21,150 nt of DNA, from assembly GCA_028822955.1 (NCBI GenBank), contig JAPKCL010000021.1, positions 1 through 21,150 of the forward strand. Direction: 5' to 3'. Positions 7,151-15,006 of this stretch are shown piece by piece. Under the pieces are notes generated by a model. The model was not told the DNA's origin and did no database searches. It worked only from the letters and a program-made list of their open reading frames with translations. The position numbers were made by a program, and so were the translations under genes. The stretch is from Candidatus Poseidoniaceae archaeon (GTDB taxonomy: Archaea > Thermoplasmatota > Poseidoniia > Poseidoniales > Poseidoniaceae). Numbering within the stretch: the stretch's first letter is position 1; each line of letters starts with the position of its first letter.

Positions 7151-8277
7151 TGCCGAATGTAAATCCTCTCGTTAGCGTCACTGTGTGCGTTCGGGATGGA
7201 ATCGATTGGGTCGATGGATGTATAGAATCTCTCACAGCCCAAACATATCGGCCATTAGAAATCATTGCGGTCGATGATGGTTCAAGCGATGGCTCCAAAG
7301 AAAAATTACTTGCTTGGCATCAAGAAGAGGGTGATATTCCAATCAGGATATTCACTCAAGAGCCCAAAGGACTCTCGGCAGGCCGTCAGTTAGCGGTTAA
7401 ACAAGCCCATGGTGAATGGGTTGCTATAACTGATATCGATGTTCGTCCCGAGCCGGATTGGATCTCCAATATGATTCTTGAAATCCACCCAATAGATTCT
7501 CAAGAAAAAGTTGTAGCCGTTACTGGGCGTACTATTTTTGAGCATGCGGGGGACGTGGTAAGCCGTGTGCGTTCTGTTGAAATCGCAACCAAATATCGTT
7601 CTCGACCACGACGAACAAGTCTCGCCAATGGCCCCTGCTCCATGTTTGAACGGGAAAGTCTGCTTGGAATTGGTGGATTCAATCCAACCTGGTATCATGC
7701 CGAAGATATGGAAGTAAGCCTCCGACTCATTGCGAATGGTGGAACTATTGTCTATGCGCCTGATGCAGTCGTACATCATGTTCCAGAAATTGAATCGGCC
7801 CGATTCTTAGCAAAACGTAGACGTGACGCCAGGGCACATATGCGAATTGTACGTCATTTCCCACGAGGGAAGCGGCTCGGACCTGAACTCGATTTCATCG
7901 GAAGTTCAACATTTGTTCTTACTGTATTTCCTCTTTGGATTATGGCACTTGCAACTGGGATTCCGTTTCTCTTTTCTTTCATCACTCAACCTGACTGGTC
8001 TTGGGAAGACGCCCAATCTTGGTGGCAAACACAACTATTACTGGTCACATTAGGTTTGATGCTCATTCACGAATTCGTCCTGTGGCGAGGTCCACTTGGT
8101 GTTGTAAATCGCGGAGCCATAAAACAAGGAAAACTGTCTCTGTTGACTATTTTTAAAATTCGAAACCTTACTCTACGATGGAGTATTGCATTATGGCAGG
8201 GACTGTTTTTAGGAATGAACGATGCAATACGAGGTACAAACGGTCATCGTAAACTGTTTAGGAAGAACAAGAAGTGA
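7150..8277 (+). CDS. Family 2 glycosyltransferase with C-terminal membrane segments
   Basis: Transfers a sugar from a nucleotide-sugar to a membrane-linked or extracellular glycan acceptor; the acceptor is unknown. About 375 residues. Seen: an N-terminal GT-A fold with VSVTVCVRDG, the nucleotide-binding AVDDGSSDGS, the metal-binding ITDIDVRPEPDW (DxD), and HAEDMEVSLRL containing the catalytic-base-type ED. The C-terminal third has hydrophobic segments FVLTVFPLWIMALATGIPF and QLLLVTLGLMLI, placing it at the membrane with the catalytic domain cytoplasmic. GTG 7150 is chosen because it overlaps the upstream TAG by one base and begins exactly at the GT2 fold; the open frame back to 7024 lies inside the fusion gene. 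Likely co-transcribed with that gene. Confidence 0.85.
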   Translation: MPNVNPLVSVTVCVRDGIDWVDGCIESLTAQTYRPLEIIAVDDGSSDGSKEKLLAWHQEEGDIPIRIFTQEPKGLSAGRQLAVKQAHGEWVAITDIDVRPEPDWISNMILEIHPIDSQEKVVAVTGRTIFEHAGDVVSRVRSVEIATKYRSRPRRTSLANGPCSMFERESLLGIGGFNPTWYHAEDMEVSLRLIANGGTIVYAPDAVVHHVPEIESARFLAKRRRDARAHMRIVRHFPRGKRLGPELDFIGSSTFVLTVFPLWIMALATGIPFLFSFITQPDWSWEDAQSWWQTQLLLVTLGLMLIHEFVLWRGPLGVVNRGAIKQGKLSLLTIFKIRNLTLRWSIALWQGLFLGMNDAIRGTNGHRKLFRKNKK

Positions 8278-8279
8278 GT

Positions 8280-8846
8280 TCAATCTAAGTTGTCGTTGCC
8301 TTCAGGAGCATTTGCTGCCATCAAAAGTGCAAGTCCAAAAGCAATAAGTGCGATACTCATTGAATAAACTCCAATATCAATCCAACCGGTGTACATAATT
8401 CCATAGAAGAAGTAAAACACAATTCCAAGCAAGAGAGACCAAGCTCCGAACAGTTTGTTCCAACCGCCATTATCTGGGTCTACCAGAGCCGGCCATGTAT
8501 CATTGACGAGCAATCCCTTGAACCAAGCGGGAATTCCTAATTCTTCACTGCTGATTGTTCGGAAACCAATACCAGAAATCGCAGCACATAGACCGATGAA
8601 GATAAAATCAGAAAGAACGAATTGAAGACCACTGGATTTCAGTTCAAATGCATCGTTAGTAGCTTCGAGGGTAAACAAACCGCCCCATGAGAGGTGATAG
8701 TTAGGGTGAATATGGCCAGTGATGTTGATAATTGCAAGGAATATTCCGAGCATACCAAGGCAGGCATACCAGTTTGCCATACTTCGTGAAGGATTCATTA
8801 GCATCGAAACTACACCGTTAGTAGGGTCGCTCTCTTCTGTGCTCAT
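8280..8846 (-). CDS. Four-helix membrane protein of unknown function
   Basis: About 188 residues. Hydrophobic segments: roughly ANWYACLGMLGIFLAIINI, FVLSDFIFIGLCAAISGIGF, LFGAWSLLLGIVFYFFYGI and IGVYSMSIALIAFGLALLMAA. The N-terminus is acidic (STEESDP) and the C-terminus short and acidic. No catalytic motif or known family is recognised. ATG 8846 is preferred to GTG 8858 because AGGTGG lies at the usual distance upstream. Its stop is only two bases from the stop of the convergent glycosyltransferase. About 70 bases of non-coding sequence separate it from the orc1 stop. Confidence 0.7.
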   Translation of the reverse strand: MSTEESDPTNGVVSMLMNPSRSMANWYACLGMLGIFLAIINITGHIHPNYHLSWGGLFTLEATNDAFELKSSGLQFVLSDFIFIGLCAAISGIGFRTISSEELGIPAWFKGLLVNDTWPALVDPDNGGWNKLFGAWSLLLGIVFYFFYGIMYTGWIDIGVYSMSIALIAFGLALLMAANAPEGNDNLD

Positions 8847-8919
8847 GAACTCGCCCACCTGCCTTTTGGATATAAGAACACCGAAGCCTCAAGATTACTC
8901 ATTTTTCCAATCTCACGGC

Positions 8920-10161
8920 TCAAAGTCGTGTTTGATGTCGGTAAGGACGAGTAAATACTTCTTCCATTTCGGATTCGGATTCAACCATGATCGCCTGAGG
9001 GTCGACGTTTTGAGGAATGCAAGAATTAATCTGTTTTGTTCGTCCGTATCGTCCTTTACTAATTGTTCGGGCAGTAATTAAACCAAGCATATCGAGGTTG
9101 GAAATCAATCCGGAAACTCGACGTTGTGTCAATGCATTATGTCCGATATACCGGCATGCTTGTTGATAGACATCATACACTTCTCCAGTCTGAATATTAC
9201 GGAGGCCATTCTTTTCATTCAAAAGAACTGATGCGAGAACTAATTTTTGCTGACTCGGCAAAGAAGAGAGAACAGGAATCATCTGGTCTCGCTCTATTTG
9301 ATGTTGAGCCATTCGAACGTGGCGTTGTCCAACTGTTGTATCTCCATTTTGCTCGGCTTTTTCAGTTGAGACTCGAAGTAAATCGAGCGCACATCGTGCA
9401 TCACCGTGTTCTTGCGCAGCAAGTGCTGCACACAAGGCGATAACACCATCGTCAAGAACTTCTTCTTTCAAAGAACCTTCAGAACGTTGTCGTAGAATAT
9501 CTTGCAGTTGCTCTGCATCATATGGATTGAACACGACATCTAATTGTCCGAGTCGAGAACGGACACGGGGGTCGAGGAAATCAGTGAACTTCAGGTCATT
9601 TGAGATTCCGATAACACAGGTTCGGGCTTTTTTGAGTGAAGCATTGAGGCTTGTCAAATTGTAAAGGAGGTCGTCGCCTGCTTTACGGACTAAATGATCA
9701 ATTTCATCCAATACGAGAATAAAGACTCCACCTTTTTTGTCCATTCGACGGACAAGTTCTCCGAACACTCGGTCAGTTGGCCAGCCAGTGAATGGAATCT
9801 CATCGATTTCATGCTCTTCGCGCAACGAATTACCAAGATGACTCAATACTCTGTATTGTGTGTCTATTTGTCGGCAATTTACCATGATGGAACGAACGCT
9901 TCGATTCTTTTCCGCCCCTTTCTCTTCAAGTTGATTACAGACGTATTTTGTCACTGCAGTTTTTCCAGCACCCGTAACACCATACAATGTCATATTCGAC
10001 GGTATTTGTCCGTTCAATGCTTCAACCAAATTGAAGGCGATTGCTTCGATTTCTTTGTCCCTGTGCGGGAGGTGTTGAGGTAAATGGTCGTGACGAAGGA
10101 TTTCCTTGTTGATGAACAGAGTTTGACGAGAAAGAAAATCGTCGAAAATGTTTCTGTTCAT
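8920..10161 (-). CDS. orc1: Orc1/Cdc6 replication initiator
   Basis: Archaeal origin-binding AAA+ ATPase that recognises origin boxes and recruits the MCM helicase. 413 residues. Seen: Walker A GVTGAGKT (61-68), Walker B FILVLDEID (Asp-Glu at 152-153), sensor 1 GISNDLKF (Asn 188), sensor 2 HGDARCALDLLR (Arg 256), and a C-terminal winged-helix region with the DNA-contact-like segment LTQRRVSGLISNLDMLGLI. Length matches the family. ATG 10161 has a TATA-like ATATTGTAAT centred about 25 bases upstream and AGAGG nine bases upstream. The gene points away from an AT-rich gap, the common layout where initiator and origin are adjacent. Confidence 0.95.
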   Translation of the reverse strand: MNRNIFDDFLSRQTLFINKEILRHDHLPQHLPHRDKEIEAIAFNLVEALNGQIPSNMTLYGVTGAGKTAVTKYVCNQLEEKGAEKNRSVRSIMVNCRQIDTQYRVLSHLGNSLREEHEIDEIPFTGWPTDRVFGELVRRMDKKGGVFILVLDEIDHLVRKAGDDLLYNLTSLNASLKKARTCVIGISNDLKFTDFLDPRVRSRLGQLDVVFNPYDAEQLQDILRQRSEGSLKEEVLDDGVIALCAALAAQEHGDARCALDLLRVSTEKAEQNGDTTVGQRHVRMAQHQIERDQMIPVLSSLPSQQKLVLASVLLNEKNGLRNIQTGEVYDVYQQACRYIGHNALTQRRVSGLISNLDMLGLITARTISKGRYGRTKQINSCIPQNVDPQAIMVESESEMEEVFTRPYRHQTRL

Positions 10162-10180
10162 ATCGGTTGCCTCTTTCTCA

Positions 10181-10190
10181 ATTACAATAT
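10181..10190 (-). promoter_or_regulatory. TATA-like box of orc1
   Basis: The minus strand reads ATATTGTAAT, centred about 25 bases before ATG 10161. This is the spacing expected for a leaderless or nearly leaderless transcript. Confidence 0.5.
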
Positions 10191-10239
10191 CGAACGGATG
10201 CTGGGGACGGCATTGCGCGATAATGTGCGTTAGTCCGAG

Positions 10240-10405
10240 TCCCCCTCATAAGCATGACCGTTGAGAGCAGATGGCGACGGGGTTTTGATTCACTCAATGA
10301 AATATTTTAAGGATTATAAAGGGTGTGCGTTTAAATACGTTTTTTTGTAAAAATAACATAAACTCTTGCCGTTTTCCGGCTATTTCTAAAGAGAGAATTA
10401 TTGAC
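10240..10405. other. AT-rich gap upstream of orc1: possible replication origin
   Basis: A 249-base gap with no gene lies between the orc1 start and the stop of the RNase Z-like gene. From about 10285 to 10365 it is strongly AT-rich (AAATATTTTAAGGATTATAAA, then T7 at 10341-10347 and TAAAAATAACATAAA), as an unwinding element would be. GCCGTT near 10370 and AACGGC near 10404 form a spaced inverted repeat. No clear ORB core is visible here. Its T/A runs could also serve to end the leftward RNase Z-like transcript. Confidence 0.35.
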
Positions 10406-10410
10406 AACGG

Positions 10411-11205
10411 CTAGATTCCTAAAATCCATCCCTCGGGTTCAAGAATTAACCGAAGACCATCTTCTGCATGATGGACATTCTTTGGATGGACCGGGTAGAC
10501 ATCGGTAACCGTTGGATTGGGATGAAAACCAGGTTGATCGATGAAGGTATGTGTTATGATGAGAGGGATATGTTTAGCCCGTTGCGCAAGAGATTGAATA
10601 TCAGAGGGTTTGTGATGATGGTCTGAATCAACCCATTCCGGCAATCCCATTTCAAGAATGGCCATATCAGCCAACAGAATTTCATTGTATAAACTGTCGC
10701 AAGGACCTGAATCTCCACTGTGAACAAAGCTACCAAATTGACCTGCATTGAAATGATAGCCATAGGGGTCAACTGATTCGTCGTGATGAACTCGGAACCG
10801 TTTCCAAGTTAAGCCAGATGAGAGGGCACCCTCAGATTCAGTTCGCCATTCGACAGTAGCAAATATTTCTTCAAGACTTCCAGGATATGCCAATTCACAT
10901 AAATGCCATAGATGTTCTTTCACACCTTCCGCAGCAACAACAGTCAGTGGTTTTTGCATTTCTCGATCTGAGATATACCGGCGTTCAAGCAAAAAGAAGG
11001 GGAATCCAAAGACGTGGTCTCCATGAGTATGCGTGATGAAAAGAGTTTCGATATCACTCAAAGGCACACCTGCTCGACGAAAACTCGACATTGCAGTTGG
11101 AGGGCAATCAATCACATGTTTCCCATCAATCATCGCAAAGGAGTGAAAACGCCCGTAAGGGAGGAAGGCATTGCCCGTTCCGAGCATCTGAACCTCCTGC
11201 GCCAT
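10411..11205 (-). CDS. Metallo-beta-lactamase-fold hydrolase, RNase Z-like
   Basis: 264 residues. The order of motifs is that of the tRNase Z (ELAC/COG1234) branch: first strand with MLGTGNAFLP, the metal-binding THTHGDH, then FRVHHDESVDPYGYHF (conserved His and GY), FVHSGDSGPC (metal Asp), and ITHTF near the C-terminus. All expected Zn ligands can be seen. A role in tRNA 3'-end maturation is possible, but some members of this branch hydrolyse phosphodiesters or arylsulfates. The flexible exosite arm of canonical tRNase Z is not evident. ATG 11205 includes the first beta strand; a second in-frame ATG (11187) has GGAGG just ahead of it but would cut that strand. Divergent from nei with 82 bases between. 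Confidence 0.8.
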   Translation of the reverse strand: MAQEVQMLGTGNAFLPYGRFHSFAMIDGKHVIDCPPTAMSSFRRAGVPLSDIETLFITHTHGDHVFGFPFFLLERRYISDREMQKPLTVVAAEGVKEHLWHLCELAYPGSLEEIFATVEWRTESEGALSSGLTWKRFRVHHDESVDPYGYHFNAGQFGSFVHSGDSGPCDSLYNEILLADMAILEMGLPEWVDSDHHHKPSDIQSLAQRAKHIPLIITHTFIDQPGFHPNPTVTDVYPVHPKNVHHAEDGLRLILEPEGWILGI

Positions 11206-11287
11206 GGTGGTCGCAGAAGGTGGTTGCTCTTTTCTTCATCGGTTCGTTCAAACATATCTTGATAGGTGGATTGTTCAATCAACACAC

Positions 11288-12115
11288 ATGCCAGAGGGGC
11301 CCGAAATTCGGAGAGATGCTGACCGATTGGGGAAGGCCTTGATTGGCCGGAGGATTGAACACTGCAATCTTCCATACACGACCTTCATTGGCCGTGAACA
11401 TTTGATTCAAGATCAAATTGTCGTCGATGTGACAAGTCAAGCAAAAGCAATGTTGATTCGATTTGAAAATGGTTGGACGATGTACAGCCATAATCAACTG
11501 TACGGACGCTGGACGGTTAACTTGAGATCCACTGTTAACCGGATGAAAAGAACTCTGCGAGCCGAATTCTGCACAGAAAAACATGCGGTTCGCCTATGGT
11601 CTGCAACAGACATTGATTTGATTCCTACCGCAGAAGAGCCCCTGCATGCGTTCTTAGCCAAACTTGGACCTGATGTGTTGAATGACAACGTTACAGAAGA
11701 TGACCTGTATGCCCAACTTTTATCAAAAAAATGCTTCCGGAAAAAAGGGGCTACTTTAATGTTAGAACAACGAAGTTTTGCTGGCTTAGGTAATTACTTG
11801 AGATCTGAAATTCTGTTTTCAGCAGGTATTCACCCTGACGACCGGCCATGCGATGTGCCAGAGGCCACGTTAAAAAAATGGGCTCATACAATCAAAAGCG
11901 TTACCGTTCAAGCGTATCAAACAGGTGGAATCACCGTCCCCGAGGATGTAGCTAAAGCCGGTAAACAACGGGGTGAGCCAAGGCGAACATGGCGACACTA
12001 TGCGTTTTGTCGTAATGAGCGACCGTGCCTCAAATGTGGAACACTGATCATTCGACTCCGGTATGGCGGACGTAGACTTGACCACTGCCCCACTTGCCAA
12101 GCGCCTCATCGATGA
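11288..12115 (+). CDS. nei: Endonuclease VIII (Fpg/Nei family DNA glycosylase)
   Basis: Removes oxidised pyrimidines from DNA and cleaves the backbone (beta,delta-elimination). 275 residues. Seen: the mature N-terminus PEGPEIRRDAD, with the catalytic proline and glutamate straight after the initiator Met; a conserved lysine in QAKAMLIRF; the Nei-specific TMYSHNQLYGRW; FAGLGNYLRSEILF of the helix-two-turn-helix; and a C-terminal zinc finger (CRNERPCLKCG...HCPTC) with its DNA-binding arginine in GGRRLDHC. These resemble bacterial Nei more than Fpg. ATG 11288 must be the start because the Pro-Glu N-terminus is catalytic. The stop lies one base from the stop of the convergent photolyase. Bacterial origin by transfer is likely but inferred. 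Confidence 0.93.
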   Translation: MPEGPEIRRDADRLGKALIGRRIEHCNLPYTTFIGREHLIQDQIVVDVTSQAKAMLIRFENGWTMYSHNQLYGRWTVNLRSTVNRMKRTLRAEFCTEKHAVRLWSATDIDLIPTAEEPLHAFLAKLGPDVLNDNVTEDDLYAQLLSKKCFRKKGATLMLEQRSFAGLGNYLRSEILFSAGIHPDDRPCDVPEATLKKWAHTIKSVTVQAYQTGGITVPEDVAKAGKQRGEPRRTWRHYAFCRNERPCLKCGTLIIRLRYGGRRLDHCPTCQAPHR

Positions 12116-12116
12116 T

Positions 12117-13751
12117 TTACTGTTCATCTGGGCGCAAGGTGCGACCGTTCCCTAATGCATCTTGAACATTCAAGAAAGTCTGATGGTCGAGATGGCGTTG
12201 TTCATCACTCCTTTTTGCAACATTTTTCATCGCCATGGAAAGACGATGATTACCTGCAAACGCTGGTGAGTGCCGGTCAAGATAAGCCCAATACAATCGA
12301 GAAATAGGACAGGTTTTCTTCGGGTGAAAATCGCACTTTTTGCAGTGATTACTCATCCGATTAATGTAAGCAGAGCCCGCAATGTAGGGCTTTGTCATCA
12401 TCGCTGAACCAAGTGCAAAGGTCCCCATGCCTAACACATTGGGTTCGACAACCCAATCGTAAGCGTCAATGAACGCGATGTGAAACCAGTCGGTAAGTTC
12501 TCTTGGATGAACATCAATGAGATGCGCAATGTTGCTCAACACCATGAGTCTGGGTATGTGATGGGTCCACCCTTCATCCATGACAGAAGCGACCGAGTCA
12601 TCCAAACATGCCAAACCGCTTTTCTGCCCCCAGTAGGCTTGGGGAAGAGGGAAAGTTTGTTCGAGATGGTTGGGATGTAATTCATTGCCCAACGGAGCCG
12701 ATTTGAACCAATTCGCATCCCGTCGTGAAAGCGAGCGGTTGACCTCGAGAGTTCTGAACCCATCCGTAACTGCATGGATATGATGGACGTACTCACGCCA
12801 AATCAACTGTCGGAGAAAGCCTTCCACATTGTTGAGTTCAGCCGTGCTTTCTAGGGCAAAGTGAATCGCCTGAATGGGCATAATTCTGTGAAGATTAATC
12901 AGTGAGGCCAGACGGGTGTGGAACAGTCCACGACTTTCGGTTGACATCGCATCTTCGTAGGTGCCAAAATGAGCCAAGCATTGTACAGCAAATATTCGAG
13001 CTTGTTCGATGTCAGCACTCGATGTTGGGAGTTGACTCATATCAACTCTGCCAGGATGTTCAGAAAATACACGGTCGATGATTTGCGACACTTCACTATC
13101 GATTTCATCGACTTCATAAGTGGGCGTAGAGGGTGCTGGGGGGTCGCCTTTCCAGGGATGACGATTCGCTTCATCAAAACTGTACTTTCCACCCATTGGT
13201 TGACCGTCTTGCATAAGCCATCCCGTTTTCTTCCGAACAGTTCGGTAGAATGGGTCCATTCGAAATGGAGGCTGTTCTCCAACTGCGTCGGTAAACCATG
13301 CTTGAGGCGTTAACCAACCGCTATGGGGGTGGACGATAAGGTCACCTTGCTCTGCAAGTTGTTCAACTTCGACGCGAGTGGAGCGTTCGGCGTGTTCGAT
13401 GCAATGGATTATGCCCAACTCCTCACGTAGGGAAGACAGCGTTTGTGAATAGCCCTCTTTCGAAACAATATAGCGAACTTGGTAGCCACTCGCTTGAACT
13501 TCTAATGCAAAATGTCGAAGGTTTGAGAGTACAAAGGCTAGTTTTTGTTTATGAAACGGTCGCGACCGTCCTTTCGCTTCAGATTCGATTAAGAGAATCC
13601 CGATCGGTCCTAATTTCTCTTGAATTCCTTTCAAAAGTTCAAGGTTGAGTTGGTCATAACTCATCCACACCCATGCAGTTACGGGTTCAGAGGTGGCAAT
13701 AATTCGTCGTGCAAAGCCGTTTTGAAAGGAGGTTGCGCTGAGGTCAATCAT
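12117..13751 (-). CDS. phrB: Fe-S cluster cryptochrome/photolyase, prokaryotic (6-4) type
   Basis: FAD-dependent light-driven DNA repair enzyme of the FeS-BCP/CryPro (DPRP) family, whose studied members repair (6-4) photoproducts. 544 residues from ATG 13751, chosen because it lies four bases after the upstream stop; an open frame to 13814 overlaps that gene. Fe-S ligands can be placed at Cys382 (GLACLDDS), Cys470 and Cys473 (CKKC) and Cys481. The 88-residue gap from the first to the second cysteine, and a His pair (WTHHIPRL) 15-16 residues after the first, match Agrobacterium PhrB. The last cysteine loop is shorter (C-x2-C-x7-C). FAD-site blocks YDWVVEPNVLGMGTFA and MTKPYIAGSAYI are intact. 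Last gene of the leftward operon. Confidence 0.93.
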   Translation of the reverse strand: MIDLSATSFQNGFARRIIATSEPVTAWVWMSYDQLNLELLKGIQEKLGPIGILLIESEAKGRSRPFHKQKLAFVLSNLRHFALEVQASGYQVRYIVSKEGYSQTLSSLREELGIIHCIEHAERSTRVEVEQLAEQGDLIVHPHSGWLTPQAWFTDAVGEQPPFRMDPFYRTVRKKTGWLMQDGQPMGGKYSFDEANRHPWKGDPPAPSTPTYEVDEIDSEVSQIIDRVFSEHPGRVDMSQLPTSSADIEQARIFAVQCLAHFGTYEDAMSTESRGLFHTRLASLINLHRIMPIQAIHFALESTAELNNVEGFLRQLIWREYVHHIHAVTDGFRTLEVNRSLSRRDANWFKSAPLGNELHPNHLEQTFPLPQAYWGQKSGLACLDDSVASVMDEGWTHHIPRLMVLSNIAHLIDVHPRELTDWFHIAFIDAYDWVVEPNVLGMGTFALGSAMMTKPYIAGSAYINRMSNHCKKCDFHPKKTCPISRLYWAYLDRHSPAFAGNHRLSMAMKNVAKRSDEQRHLDHQTFLNVQDALGNGRTLRPDEQ

Positions 13752-13755
13752 ACAA

Positions 13756-14997
13756 TCAATCCCGGAGATGGACAAGAACGGCGTTTGCAACAGCTTCAGC
13801 CGACAGCAACGCACCTTCTACACTTCCGTGGAGCATGTGATCACCACATTCGAAATCTTGACGATGTGGTGTGGCTAAGAGAGGGCGTGAACTCCCAACT
13901 TCGGGAAGGGCGTGTTCGATGTGCTGGACGGCTAATAATTGCCAATTCAATGAAGAATCGGGAAACCAAAGTTTGGCCTCCTTTCGAACTGCCGCTTCTA
14001 TTTCAGGAGCAGTTTTGAGTCCAAGTGAATCTGCGCGTCCACCAACGACTGTAATGGTCACTAACGACCGGCCAGCGGGTGCGTATTCAGGTTGGATATC
14101 GGAAGGAACGGCAAGATGGGCGATGAGGCCGTCATTCATTTTGACATCCCCGTTGAGCAAGACATGCTGGCTGTTAAGAGGGGATTGTTCAGCATTAAAG
14201 TGCAACGTCCAAACATGCCGCTTCTCATTGACTTGGTTGGCATTGAAAGCGCGAACGATGGCATCAAAGGATTTGGTTTGGCCCTTGATGTCAAGAGTCG
14301 TGTCATCGACGATTGAGACATCAGAATTCAAGTGTATGCGGTCTTTTCCCAGCCGTTGAGCGAGTTGATTTGGTGCGCCAGCAATACCGTCGCGTGGCAG
14401 GACCATGTCCCCTTTCGACATCATACGGAAGACAAAACGAAACATTCGTTCATTTGTCCGCAGGTCATCTTCGAGAAAAATACCGGAGAAAAGGGGATGG
14501 AAAAAACGTTCAATCATGCTTTGAGAGAATCCTTGCTGTTTCAAATAGGAAAGAGTGTCCTTGTTTCCACCTTCAAACACTTGTTCCGTCTTGCCTTTTC
14601 TCACAGCAAAACGGAGGCGTGCGACGCGCAAGAGATCAATGGGGGAGGCAAAACGATTCAAGCCACTCAATGCACCTTGAATTGGCCTTCGAAACGGATC
14701 TGCCATTCGCCAAAACTTAGCCTTCTCATTTTTCTTTTGAACGATAATTGCTCCTGGTTCGAATGCTTGAACATCAAGTTTTTCGAAGTCAAATACTCTT
14801 TGCGATGTTGGATAGGCTGTTTGCATGACGTGAAAACCGTAGTCAAGCAAGAAGCCGTCGACCTTTTCGGTTTTCATTCGACCACCTACATGGTGCTCCC
14901 GTTCAAAGACCTGAACGTCAATTCCTGCTTCTTTGAGGAGAAGGGCACATCGTAAACCAGCTAATCCTGCTCCAATGACAGCTACCGATTGTACCAT
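13756..14997 (-). CDS. FAD-dependent oxidoreductase (amine oxidase / phytoene desaturase-like)
   Basis: 413 residues. N-terminal FAD-binding Rossmann fold VAVIGAGLAGLRCALLLKEAG, ending strand 2 with the acidic VFERE, followed by VGGRMKTE, the signature of the flavin-containing amine oxidoreductase family. The C-terminal block GSVEGALLSAEAVANAV is the second FAD contact. The middle substrate domain is not specific enough to name the substrate; phytoene-desaturase-like, protoporphyrinogen-oxidase-like or amine oxidase activity are all possible. Such genes often stand beside photolyases in bacterial light-responsive clusters. ATG 14997 follows the kinase stop by nine bases, with GAGGCGG upstream. 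The following photolyase starts four bases after its stop, so the two are almost certainly co-transcribed. Confidence 0.85.
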   Translation of the reverse strand: MVQSVAVIGAGLAGLRCALLLKEAGIDVQVFEREHHVGGRMKTEKVDGFLLDYGFHVMQTAYPTSQRVFDFEKLDVQAFEPGAIIVQKKNEKAKFWRMADPFRRPIQGALSGLNRFASPIDLLRVARLRFAVRKGKTEQVFEGGNKDTLSYLKQQGFSQSMIERFFHPLFSGIFLEDDLRTNERMFRFVFRMMSKGDMVLPRDGIAGAPNQLAQRLGKDRIHLNSDVSIVDDTTLDIKGQTKSFDAIVRAFNANQVNEKRHVWTLHFNAEQSPLNSQHVLLNGDVKMNDGLIAHLAVPSDIQPEYAPAGRSLVTITVVGGRADSLGLKTAPEIEAAVRKEAKLWFPDSSLNWQLLAVQHIEHALPEVGSSRPLLATPHRQDFECGDHMLHGSVEGALLSAEAVANAVLVHLRD

Positions 14998-15006
14998 CGA
15001 ACCGCC

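Noticed and set aside
13752..13814. Upstream extension of the Fe-S photolyase frame into the FAD oxidoreductase gene
   Set aside because: The 21 extra residues are not photolyase-like, and ATG 13751 sits four bases after the upstream stop, the expected operon arrangement.
14332..14955. 207-codon plus-strand frame opposite the FAD oxidoreductase
   Set aside because: It lies wholly antisense to a gene with clear FAD-binding motifs; its translation is Cys/Phe/His-rich and shows no domain.
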